NCBI GenBank assembly: GCA_003343905.1 | Contig: QAKI01000043.1 | Coordinates: 1-16,109 of the forward strand | DNA: 16,109 bases | DNA from: Subdoligranulum variabile | Lineage (GTDB): Bacteria; Bacillota; Clostridia; Oscillospirales; Ruminococcaceae | Reading direction: 5' to 3' | In this document: piece after piece, positions 7,897-13,572 of the stretch | Layout: each line of letters opens with the position of its first letter | Numbering within the stretch: position 1 is the stretch's first letter | Made by a program: the position numbers and the translations under genes | Notes under the pieces: model-generated | The model's input: the letters and a program-made list of their open reading frames with translations, nothing else | Database searches by the model: none | Told to the model about the DNA's origin: nothing

Positions 7897-8808
7897 TTAT
7901 TCAGCTTTCAGCCCGGCGGCCACCACGGCGGCCAGCGCGATGGAGTTGACCTTGGTCTGGAAGGAATCCGAACGGCTGGTCAGGATGGCGGGCACGCGGG
8001 TGCCGGTCAGGATGCAGCCGTTCTTGCACTCGGCGGTGTGGACCAGGGTCTTGTACACCAGGTTGCCGGCCTGGATGTCGGGGAACAGCAGAATGTCCGC
8101 ATGGCCGGCGGCCGGGCGGTCCTGCGCGCCCTTGTGGGCGGCGGCTTCGGGGTCGATGGCAATGTCCATCGACAGCGGGCCGTCCACCACGCAGCCGGTG
8201 ATCTTGCCCTCGGCGTTCATCTTGCGCAGTTCCTCGGCGTCCACGGTGCAGGGCATCTTGGGGTTGACGACCTCCACGGCGGCCAGCGGGGCGACCTTGG
8301 GGCACTCCACGCCGCAGGCGTGGGCCACGGCCACGGTGTTCTCAATGATGTGGACCTTGTCCTCCAGCGTGGGGTAGGTCATAAAGGCCACGTCGGTCAG
8401 GAACAGCAGCTGCTCGATGCCCTTGACCTCGAACACCGCCACGTGGGACAGCGTCTTGCCGGTGCGCAGGCCCACTTCCTTGTCCAGCACGCTCTTCAGG
8501 AAGGTCTTGGTGTCCAGCAGGCCCTTCATGTACATGTTGGCAACACCGTCGTGGGCCAGCTTCACGGCCGTCAGCGAAGCCTTGATCTTGTCCGGCTCGT
8601 TGATGATCTCGTAACCGTCCAGGTCGATGTTCAGCTCGGCGGCGATCTTGCGGATCGCGGCCTCGTCGCCTACCAGGATGGCGTCCGCAATGCCCTGCTT
8701 GCGGGCAGCGTCCACGGCTTCCAGTACGGCGTCGTCCTCCGCCGCGGCAACGGCCAGCTTCTGCTTGCCGCAGGTTTTCACTTTTGCGATCAGGTCCTCA
8801 AAATTCAT
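7897..8808 (-). CDS. ptb: Phosphate butyryltransferase
   Basis: Phosphotransbutyrylase of 303 residues, the usual size. It exchanges coenzyme A of butyryl-CoA for phosphate, giving butyryl phosphate for Buk and freeing CoA. The C-terminal half shows the phosphotransacylase signature: DILLFPDIQAGNLVYKTLVH (238-257) and LTGTRVPAILTSRSDS (267-282). The start at 8808 (MNFEDLIAKV) is preferred to an in-frame ATG at 8970: homology begins there, GAGGTG (8816-8821) stands just before it, and the upstream extension is proline-rich leader sequence with no match to the family. The 8970 ATG is also nearly at the predicted transcription start. Phosphate acetyltransferase is the main alternative, but the partner buk argues for butyryl. 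The operon is driven by the promoter at 8979-9007. Confidence 0.94.
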   Translation of the reverse strand: MNFEDLIAKVKTCGKQKLAVAAAEDDAVLEAVDAARKQGIADAILVGDEAAIRKIAAELNIDLDGYEIINEPDKIKASLTAVKLAHDGVANMYMKGLLDTKTFLKSVLDKEVGLRTGKTLSHVAVFEVKGIEQLLFLTDVAFMTYPTLEDKVHIIENTVAVAHACGVECPKVAPLAAVEVVNPKMPCTVDAEELRKMNAEGKITGCVVDGPLSMDIAIDPEAAAHKGAQDRPAAGHADILLFPDIQAGNLVYKTLVHTAECKNGCILTGTRVPAILTSRSDSFQTKVNSIALAAVVAAGLKAE

Positions 8809-8972
8809 GTTCCAGCACCTCGTTTTCGTTTCCTTAGGCTGTATCTGAACGATCCCCGGCGCTGTCCCATCCGGCCCGGGGGCGGCGTCTGCCGCTTTGG
8901 GGGGAATGTTCCAGCACGCTGGATGGATCAGATACGGCCTGACAGCGCAAAGAGAGGGGTATACCCTCACAT
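8809..8972 (-). promoter_or_regulatory. Structured 5' leader of ptb-buk, candidate cis-regulatory RNA
   Basis: The roughly 164-base untranslated leader can form a closing stem of 8928-8939 with 8837-8848 (11 of 12 pairs), enclosing three hairpins: UCCAG/CUGGA around 8910-8923, GCGGC/GCCGC (8891-8895 with 8882-8886, four-base loop) and CCCCGG/CCGGGG (8876-8881 with 8854-8859). GCGCUGUC (8948-8941) can also pair perfectly with GACAGCGC (8866-8859) in the last hairpin, a pseudoknot or alternative fold. GUGCUGGAACAU occurs both in the first hairpin and across the ptb ribosome site and start. No terminator-like U-run is present, so any control would be translational. I do not recognise a known riboswitch class; the function is inferred. 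Confidence 0.45.
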
Positions 8973-8988
8973 GTTAAAATAATAACAC
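8971..8988. promoter_or_regulatory. Candidate Rex operator over the ptb-buk -10 box
   Basis: Bases 8971-8988 match the established Rex consensus TTGTTAA-N4-TTAACAA at 11 of 14 defined positions (ATGTTAA, four bases, ATAACAC), with a symmetric TGTTA/TAACA core. The site covers the -10 box at 8979-8984, so binding would block polymerase. Rex releases DNA when NADH is high and controls fermentation genes in clostridia. No rex gene lies in this window. Confidence 0.45.
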
Positions 8989-9007
8989 GGTATGCCGCGC
9001 GGGTCAA
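8979..9007 (-). promoter_or_regulatory. Promoter of ptb-buk
   Basis: On the minus strand, TTGACC (9002-9007) and TATTAT (8979-8984) are 17 bases apart, with TGT just before the -10 box (extended -10). Transcription should start near 8972. A perfect palindrome GGGTATACCC (8957-8966) lies about 6-15 bases into the transcript and could be an operator or a small hairpin. Confidence 0.85.
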
Positions 9008-9103
9008 GAGGGAACGCGCCTGTAGTGCGAACAGACTATCGGAAAATGTTCCAAATCCGTTGCCAGCGGCGGACCTGTGCCGACGCTGGCAACACATACA
9101 GGG

Positions 9104-9164
9104 AAATTTTGCGGCAAATTGTGTAGGAGGCCACAGGCCGATTGCGCGATTTGCCACAAAATTT
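9104..9164. repeat. Long inverted repeat
   Basis: Left arm 9104-9119 (AAATTTTGCGGCAAAT) and right arm 9149-9164 (ATTTGCCACAAAATTT) pair at 15 of 16 positions around a 29-base spacer that holds a smaller GGCC-ACA-GGCC hairpin. It could fold as a cruciform or RNA stem. There is no T-run, so it is not a standard terminator. Confidence 0.7.
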
Positions 9165-9436
9165 TGTCGAAGGGGAATCCAAAGGGCTGCGGAGCCGCGC
9201 GCCGTCTGCGGCGGATGTGGTAAGGCAAACAGTCTTTCCCCGCTTCATAGCCGCCTTTTCGTCGGCAAAATGCAAAGGTTCGCCCTTCGCTCATCGCTCC
9301 GGTCGTTGCCGCTTTGCGGCAAGGCAGCGGTCGCAGAACGCAAGCGCCGCCCCAAGGCGCGCTGCGGGATGCGGGAACCGCAACCCGCTAAACAGGAGCC
9401 TTAGGCATCGCCGTAGGCGACTATTGCCCCGCTTTG

Positions 9437-9463
9437 GAGCTTGTCGAGAAACTCGACAAGCTC
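9437..9463. repeat. Perfect 12-bp hairpin
   Basis: GAGCTTGTCGAG (9437-9448) and CTCGACAAGCTC (9452-9463) are exact complements with an AAA loop. No T-run follows, which suggests a mobile palindromic repeat unit or protein-binding site rather than a terminator. Confidence 0.85.
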
Positions 9464-9469
9464 AACGCG

Positions 9470-9523
9470 CCCGCGGCGCAAAAACCGCTGCGCTTTCCCG
9501 CGGCGCAAAAACCGCTGCGCTTT
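9470..9523. repeat. Exact tandem duplication of a 27-base unit
   Basis: Bases 9470-9496 and 9497-9523 are identical. Each unit begins CCCGCGGCGC, continues with AAAAACCGC and ends TGCGCTTT, with a possible GCGG/CCGC stem inside. Only two copies are present. This is too short and too few for a CRISPR array. Confidence 0.9.
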
Positions 9524-9543
9524 ATTATAAATCGGTAGGGGAA

Positions 9544-9568
9544 ACGGGCGCTGAACCGGCCGTTTTTT
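9544..9568 (+). terminator. Weak terminator-like hairpin
   Basis: ACGGGC (9544-9549) pairs with GGCCGT (9558-9563) at five of six positions, and six T follow (9563-9568). It may stop stray transcription entering the coaD promoter region. The stem is short, so this is uncertain. Confidence 0.3.
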
Positions 9569-9631
9569 GTAAAATTGTGCGGATTGCCAAAACCGGGAAC
9601 GCTTTGCGATACAATTTTAACAAATCGACAA

Positions 9632-9660
9632 TTGACAAAACCTTAACGAGATGATAAAAC
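9632..9660 (+). promoter_or_regulatory. Promoter upstream of coaD and the butyrate operon
   Basis: A perfect TTGACA (9632-9637), a 17-base spacer and TAAAAC (9655-9660) preceded by TGA make an extended -10 promoter. Transcription should begin near 9667, giving a leader of about 167 bases before coaD. The stretch 9632-9649 also resembles a Rex site (11 of 14 positions), overlapping the -35 box. A TATAGT at 9661-9666 is an alternative -10 without a matching -35. Confidence 0.6.
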
Positions 9661-9667
9661 TATAGTA

Positions 9668-9702
9668 GTGCTGCCGGAAGGATGCCGGGGGCATTGCGGC
9701 AC
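9668..9702 (+). other. Two-tier hairpin at the start of the coaD leader
   Basis: GTGCTGC (9668-9674) pairs with GCGGCAC (9696-9702, one G-T pair), and inside it ATGCC (9682-9686) pairs with GGCAT (9690-9694). The hairpin would sit at the very 5' end of the transcript from 9632-9660, where such structures can protect RNA. Confidence 0.45.
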
Positions 9703-9751
9703 CTGCCGCCGCGCACCTGACCGAGCCGTTTTTCTTCAAGACTCATGTGCC

Positions 9752-9799
9752 AGTCACGGCGCCGGTGCCTAAATTTCCGCCCTGACTTGTTTATTTTTT
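9752..9799 (+). terminator. Terminator or attenuator in the coaD leader
   Basis: AGTCACGGCG (9752-9761) pairs with CGCCCTGACT (9778-9787) at nine of ten positions around a 16-base loop, followed by TGTTTATTTTTT (9788-9799). It lies between the promoter at 9632 and the coaD start, so it should yield a short RNA of about 130 bases or control read-through into the butyrate operon. Confidence 0.6.
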
Positions 9800-9804
9800 A
9801 ACAG
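9787..9804. promoter_or_regulatory. Candidate Rex operator upstream of coaD
   Basis: TTGTTTA, four bases and TTAACAG match the Rex consensus TTGTTAA-N4-TTAACAA at 12 of 14 positions, the best of three such sites here. It lies 29 bases before the coaD start. It overlaps the T-run of the leader terminator, so part of the match could be chance, and no clear promoter overlaps it. Confidence 0.4.
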
Positions 9805-9833
9805 ATGGGCGCAAGCGGAAAGGTCTGTGTAGT

Positions 9834-10322
9834 ATGCCCATCGCCATGTACCCCGGCAGCTTTGACCCCGTCACCCGCGGGCATCTGGATATCATCCGGC
9901 GTTCCAGCCGCATGTTCGACAAACTGATCGTCGCCGTGCTGGTGAACAGCGCCAAAACCCCGCTGTTCACGGTGGAGGAACGGGTCGCCATGCTGCGGGA
10001 ATGCTGCAAGGATATGCCCAATGTGGAGGTGGACTCCTTCAACGGGCTGACCGTCAGCTTTGCCAAGCAGAAGAAGGCCACCGTCATGGTGCGGGGCCTG
10101 CGGGCGGTCACCGATTTTGAGAACGAGATCCAGCTTGCCCACACCAACTACGCCATGATGCCGGAGATCGAAACGATGTTCCTGGCCACGGCCATCCAGT
10201 GGAGCTATCTGTCCTCCACCATCGTGCGGGAGGCCGCCCACTACGGGCAGGACGTTTCCCGCTTTGTGACGCCCAACGTCGAACAGGCCCTGATCGCCAA
10301 GCGCGGCGCGGGGCTGCTGTAA
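9834..10322 (+). CDS. coaD: Phosphopantetheine adenylyltransferase
   Basis: CoaD of 162 residues, the normal size. It transfers AMP from ATP to 4'-phosphopantetheine, the next-to-last step of coenzyme A synthesis, in the cytoplasm. The nucleotidyltransferase signature is clear: YPGSFDPVTRGHLDII at the N-terminus with the TRGH nucleotide-binding motif (14-17), VRGLRAVTDFENE (86-98) and the C-terminal SSTIVRE (127-133). The ATG at 9834 has GGAAAGG about 10 bases upstream and gives the expected N-terminus. It precedes the butyryl-CoA pathway genes by 96 bases with only a weak CCGC/GCGG hairpin and no clear promoter between, so it is probably cotranscribed with thl. Its codon use is less biased than that of thl to etfA. 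Confidence 0.97.
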   Translation: MPIAMYPGSFDPVTRGHLDIIRRSSRMFDKLIVAVLVNSAKTPLFTVEERVAMLRECCKDMPNVEVDSFNGLTVSFAKQKKATVMVRGLRAVTDFENEIQLAHTNYAMMPEIETMFLATAIQWSYLSSTIVREAAHYGQDVSRFVTPNVEQALIAKRGAGLL

Positions 10323-10418
10323 ACCAATTGAATTCATGCCGCCCTGGCGGTTTGAAGATAAGCAAGGATTCCTAAAGAAGTCTATCCACGTACAACAATC
10401 AGTTTCAGGAGGCTACTT

Positions 10419-11603
10419 ATGAAAAAGATCGTCATTGCCAGCGCCTGCCGTACTGCCATCGGCAAGTTCGGCGGCACGCTGTCCAACGTCCCCGCCGCTG
10501 AGCTGGGCTCCATCGTCATCAAGGAGGCCATCAACCGCGCCGGCATCAAGCCCGAGCAGGTCGACCATGTCTACATGGGCTGCGTCATCCAGGCCGGTCT
10601 GGGCCAGAACGTCGCCCGTCAGGCCAGCCTCAAGGCGGGCCTGCCTGTCACCACCCCGGCCGTCACCGTCAACGTGGTCTGCGGCTCCGGCCTGAACTGC
10701 GTCAACATGGCGGCTCAGATGATCGAGGCCGGCGACGCCGACATCGTGGTCGCCGGTGGTACCGAGAACATGGATATGGCTCCTTTCGCCATGATGAAGG
10801 CCCGCTACGGCTACCGCATGGGCACCCCCATGGGCAAGAGCGAACTGGTGGACACCATGGTCAACGACGCGCTGTGGGACGCCTTCAATGACTACCACAT
10901 GGGCATCACTGCCGAGAACGTGGCCGACCAGTGGAACCTGAGCCGCGAGGATCTGGACAACTTCGCTTTCCAGAGCCAGACCAAGGCCGACGCCGCCATC
11001 AAGTCCGGCGCTTTCAAGGACGAGATCGTGCCCGTCGTCATCAAGAACAAGAAGGGCGACATCGTGTTCGATACCGATGAAGGCCCCCGTCTGAGCCCGC
11101 CGGAAGTTCTGGCCAAGCTGCGCCCCGCCTTCAAGAAGGACGGCAAGGTCACCGCCGGCAACGCCTCCGCCATCAACGACGGCGCCGCCGCGCTGGTCAT
11201 CATGAGCGAGGACAAGGCCAAGGAACTGGGCATCACCCCCATGGCTACCTGGGTCGCCGGTGCGCTGGGCGGCGTGGACCCCTCCATCATGGGCGTCGGC
11301 CCCGTGGCCGCTACCCGCAAGGTCATGGAAAAGACCGGCCTGACTGTTGCCGATATGGACCTGATCGAAGCCAACGAAGCCTTTGCTTCCCAGAGCCTGG
11401 CTGTTGCGCATGACCTGGAGTTCGACATGAGCAAGGTCAACGTCAACGGCGGCGCCATCGCCCTGGGCCACCCGGTCGGCGCTTCCGGCGCGCGCATCCT
11501 GGTCACCCTGCTCTACGCCATGAAGCACCGCGGCGCCCACAAGGGCCTGGCTACCCTGTGCATCGGCGGCGGCATGGGCTGCGCTACCATCGTCGAGATG
11601 TAA
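10419..11603 (+). CDS. thl: Acetyl-CoA acetyltransferase (thiolase)
   Basis: Biosynthetic thiolase of 394 residues. It condenses two acetyl-CoA to acetoacetyl-CoA, the entry step to butyrate. The acyl-accepting cysteine is C88 in NVVCGSG, the catalytic histidine is H351 in GHPVGASG, and the second cysteine is C381 in CIGGGMG. The NEAFA motif (319-323) is also typical. A perfect AGGAGG (10407-10412) lies six bases before the ATG, and lysine is almost always AAG, signs of strong expression. In Clostridium acetobutylicum thiolase the equivalent pair C88/C378 forms a regulatory disulfide; whether this enzyme does so is unknown. It opens a run of six pathway genes on the same strand. A GC-rich hairpin without a T-run follows before crt. 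Confidence 0.97.
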   Translation: MKKIVIASACRTAIGKFGGTLSNVPAAELGSIVIKEAINRAGIKPEQVDHVYMGCVIQAGLGQNVARQASLKAGLPVTTPAVTVNVVCGSGLNCVNMAAQMIEAGDADIVVAGGTENMDMAPFAMMKARYGYRMGTPMGKSELVDTMVNDALWDAFNDYHMGITAENVADQWNLSREDLDNFAFQSQTKADAAIKSGAFKDEIVPVVIKNKKGDIVFDTDEGPRLSPPEVLAKLRPAFKKDGKVTAGNASAINDGAAALVIMSEDKAKELGITPMATWVAGALGGVDPSIMGVGPVAATRKVMEKTGLTVADMDLIEANEAFASQSLAVAHDLEFDMSKVNVNGGAIALGHPVGASGARILVTLLYAMKHRGAHKGLATLCIGGGMGCATIVEM

Positions 11604-11664
11604 CACCGCACACCCGCGTGTGTGCAGGGGCGTGCGCGGCCCCCGCGGCCGCACCGCTCCCGCA

Positions 11665-11694
11665 TTCCCGCCGCGCGGTTCTGCCCGGCGGGAA
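11665..11694 (+). other. Intercistronic hairpin between thl and crt
   Basis: TTCCCGCCG (11665-11673) and CGGCGGGAA (11686-11694) pair perfectly around a 12-base loop. No T-run follows, so it should not terminate; it may mark RNA processing or stabilise mRNA ends. It lies 38 bases before the crt start. Confidence 0.6.
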
Positions 11695-11732
11695 AGACAG
11701 GTTTAGAAATATCGCTTCTGGAGGGATTTCCA

Positions 11733-12518
11733 ATGTCCTTTGTTAAAACAGAGATCCAGGACGCCGTGGCCGTTGTGACCATCGACCGTCCCAAGGCGCT
11801 CAACGCCCTGAACCCCGAAGTGCTGGCCGATCTGAAGGCCGCCTTTGAGGGCATCGACCAGAATACCGTCCGCTGCGTGGTGCTCACCGGCGCAGGGGAC
11901 AAGAGCTTTGTGGCTGGCGCCGACATCGGCTCCATGTCCACCATGACCAAGGCGGAAGGCGAGGCCTTCGGCAAGCTGGGCAACGACATCTTCCTGATGA
12001 TCGAGTCCTTCCCGCTGCCGGTCATCGCGGCCGTCAACGGCTTCGCCCTGGGCGGCGGCAATGAGCTGGCCATGAGCTGCGACATCCGCCTCTGCTCTGA
12101 CAACGCCGTGTTTGGCCAGCCCGAAGTGGGCCTGGGCATCACCCCCGGCTTCGGCGGCACCCAGCGCCTGGCCCGCCTGGTCGGCATGGGCATGGCCAAG
12201 CAGCTTGTCTACTCCGCGCTGAACATCAAGGCGGACGAAGCCCTGCGCATCGGCCTGGTCAACGCCGTTTACCCGCAGGAGGAGCTGCTGCCCGCGGCCC
12301 TCAAGCTGGCCGGCAAGATTGCCAAGAACGCGCCCATCGCCGTGCGCAACTGCAAGAAGGCGATGAACGACGGCATCAGCCTGCCCATCGAGAAGGCTGT
12401 GGAAGTCGAAGAAAAGCTGTTTGGCGACTGCTTCGAGACCCACGACCAGCGTGAAGGCATGGCCTGCTTCCTCTCTAAAGAGAAGCCGAAGCCCAAGGCG
12501 GTCTTTACCAACAACTGA
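11733..12518 (+). CDS. crt: 3-hydroxybutyryl-CoA dehydratase (crotonase)
   Basis: Crotonase of 261 residues, the family's standard length. It removes water from 3-hydroxybutyryl-CoA to give crotonyl-CoA. The enoyl-CoA hydratase fold is shown by the oxyanion-hole segments AGADI (61-65) and FALGGGNELAMSCDIR (104-119) and by the two catalytic glutamates E111 and E131 (FGQPEVGLGI). GGAGGG lies about 7 bases before the ATG at 11733; an in-frame ATG at 11622 is rejected because the extension is arginine- and proline-rich spacer sequence containing the thl-crt hairpin. It sits between thl and hbd, matching the pathway. Codon bias is as strong as in thl. Confidence 0.97.
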   Translation: MSFVKTEIQDAVAVVTIDRPKALNALNPEVLADLKAAFEGIDQNTVRCVVLTGAGDKSFVAGADIGSMSTMTKAEGEAFGKLGNDIFLMIESFPLPVIAAVNGFALGGGNELAMSCDIRLCSDNAVFGQPEVGLGITPGFGGTQRLARLVGMGMAKQLVYSALNIKADEALRIGLVNAVYPQEELLPAALKLAGKIAKNAPIAVRNCKKAMNDGISLPIEKAVEVEEKLFGDCFETHDQREGMACFLSKEKPKPKAVFTNN

Positions 12519-12546
12519 GCGCGCTGCGCTTCCCGGTCGCTGTGAT

Positions 12547-12563
12547 GGCGGCGCATGGCCGCC
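12547..12563 (+). other. Intercistronic hairpin between crt and hbd
   Basis: GGCGGC (12547-12552) and GCCGCC (12558-12563) pair around a five-base loop. No T-run follows immediately. It lies about 60 bases before the hbd start and resembles the hairpins in the neighbouring gaps. Confidence 0.5.
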
Positions 12564-12622
12564 GCCGCAGACGAGTTTTGAAATTTGCTGACACCATCAA
12601 TACGATTCAGGAGGTTACAACT

Positions 12623-13495
12623 ATGAAAGTAGGCGTTATTGGCGCTGGCACCATGGGCCAGGGCATCGCAAAGGCTTTCGCGCAGGTCGAAGGCTACACC
12701 GTCGCGCTGTGCGACATCAAGCAGGAATGGGCCGAGGGCGGCAAGGATAAGATCGCCAAGGGCTACGCCAAGCTGGTCGCCAAGGGCAAGCTGACCCAGG
12801 AAAAGGTGGACGCCATCCTGGCTGCCATCACCCCGGGCCTGAAAGAGGACCTGTGCGCGGACTGCGACCTCATCGTGGAGGCTGCGTTCGAGGACATGAA
12901 GGTCAAGCAGGACACCTTCGCTGCGCTGGACAAGATCTGCAAGCCGGAATGCGTCTTTGCTTCCAACACTTCCAGCCTGTCCATCACCGAGATCGGCAAG
13001 GGCCTGTCCCGTCCGATGGTCGGCATGCACTTCTTCAACCCCGCTGACCGCATGAAGCTCATCGAGGTCATCGCCGGCGTCAACACCCCCGCCGAGACCG
13101 TCGAGACCATCAAGAAGATCAGCGTCGAGATCGGCAAGACCCCCGTTCAGGTCAACGAGGCCGCGGGCTTCGTCGTCAACCGCATCCTGATCCCCATGAT
13201 CAATGAGGCCGCCTTCATCAAGATGGAGGGCGTTTCCGACATCGCGGGCATCGACACCGCCATGAAGCTGGGCGCCAACCATCCCATGGGCCCCCTGGAA
13301 CTGGGCGACTTCATCGGCCTGGACATCTGCCTGGCCATCATGGACGTGCTCTACAAGGAGACCGGCGACAGCAAGTACCGCGCCTGCCCGCTGATCCGCA
13401 AGATGGTCCGCGGCGGCAACCTGGGCTGCAAGAGCGGCAAGGGCTTCTACGTCTACAACGCCGACCGCACCAAGACCCCGGTGGACGCGCTGTAA
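12623..13495 (+). CDS. hbd: 3-hydroxybutyryl-CoA dehydrogenase
   Basis: Hbd of 290 residues, close to the usual 280-290. It reduces acetoacetyl-CoA to 3-hydroxybutyryl-CoA with NAD(P)H. The N-terminal Rossmann domain has GAGTMG (7-12), and the D31 after its second strand points to NADH as cofactor. The family's active-site residues are present by motif: S117 in NTSSLS, H136 in GMHFFNP, E148 in LIEVI and N186 in FVVNR. The C-terminal helical domain ends with GNLGCKSGKGFYVY. AGGAGG (12609-12614) lies eight bases before the ATG; an upstream in-frame ATG at 12542 is rejected because it starts in the hairpin spacer. In the operon it follows crt and precedes bcd. Its NADH use fits redox control of the cluster. 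Confidence 0.97.
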   Translation: MKVGVIGAGTMGQGIAKAFAQVEGYTVALCDIKQEWAEGGKDKIAKGYAKLVAKGKLTQEKVDAILAAITPGLKEDLCADCDLIVEAAFEDMKVKQDTFAALDKICKPECVFASNTSSLSITEIGKGLSRPMVGMHFFNPADRMKLIEVIAGVNTPAETVETIKKISVEIGKTPVQVNEAAGFVVNRILIPMINEAAFIKMEGVSDIAGIDTAMKLGANHPMGPLELGDFIGLDICLAIMDVLYKETGDSKYRACPLIRKMVRGGNLGCKSGKGFYVYNADRTKTPVDAL

Positions 13496-13514
13496 TTCAG
13501 TAAAACCTTCGCGC

Positions 13515-13538
13515 CTGGCGCGGGCAAAACCGCGCCGG
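13515..13538 (+). other. Intercistronic hairpin between hbd and bcd
   Basis: CTGGCGCGG (13515-13523) pairs with CCGCGCCGG (13530-13538), one G-T pair included, around a six-base loop. Only a mixed GTTTGTTTG follows a few bases later, so termination should be weak at best. It lies 34 bases before the bcd start. Confidence 0.6.
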
Positions 13539-13572
13539 GCCGCGTTTGTTTGAGTATATGGAGGTTTATCAA

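Larger units (their letters stand above)
9008..9631. other. Gene-free divergent intergenic stretch rich in palindromes
   Basis: No gene is supported in these 624 bases. Open frames such as 9142-9654 (plus) lack ribosome sites and domains and read through the repeats. The stretch is packed with inverted repeats: GTTGCCAGCG with its complement (9059-9068, 9084-9093), AAATTTTGCGGCAAAT with 15 of 16 complementary bases (9104-9119, 9149-9164), TTGCCGC-TTT-GCGGCAA (9306-9322), a 12-bp hairpin at 9437-9463 and a tandem repeat at 9470-9523. It separates the two divergent butyrate operons and looks like an accumulation of small repeat elements or a gene remnant. Confidence 0.6.

Noticed and set aside
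8809..8970. N-terminal extension of Ptb from an ATG at 8970
   Set aside because: The extension is unlike the family, the ATG lies at the predicted transcription start with no room for a ribosome site, and a good site precedes 8808.
9470..9523. CRISPR array
   Set aside because: Two directly abutting 27-base copies without spacers; no cas genes nearby.
9142..9654. 170-codon plus-strand open frame in the intergenic mosaic
   Set aside because: It crosses several hairpins and the tandem repeat, has no ribosome site or recognised domain, and has arginine/alanine-rich shadow-like composition.
9667..9702. Signal recognition particle RNA, suggested by CCGGAAGG
   Set aside because: Only that short string resembles it; the rest of the conserved apical loop and the long helix are missing.
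10323..10418. Separate promoter for thl
   Set aside because: TTGAAT (10328) and TTTGAA (10351) have no acceptable -10 box at 16-18 bases; not strong enough to call.
10413..11654. 413-codon minus-strand open frame opposite thl
   Set aside because: It is an antisense shadow, rich in D, H, Q and G, of a certain thiolase gene. The same applies to 13453-15102 opposite bcd and 7117-7893 and 8038-8982 opposite buk and ptb.
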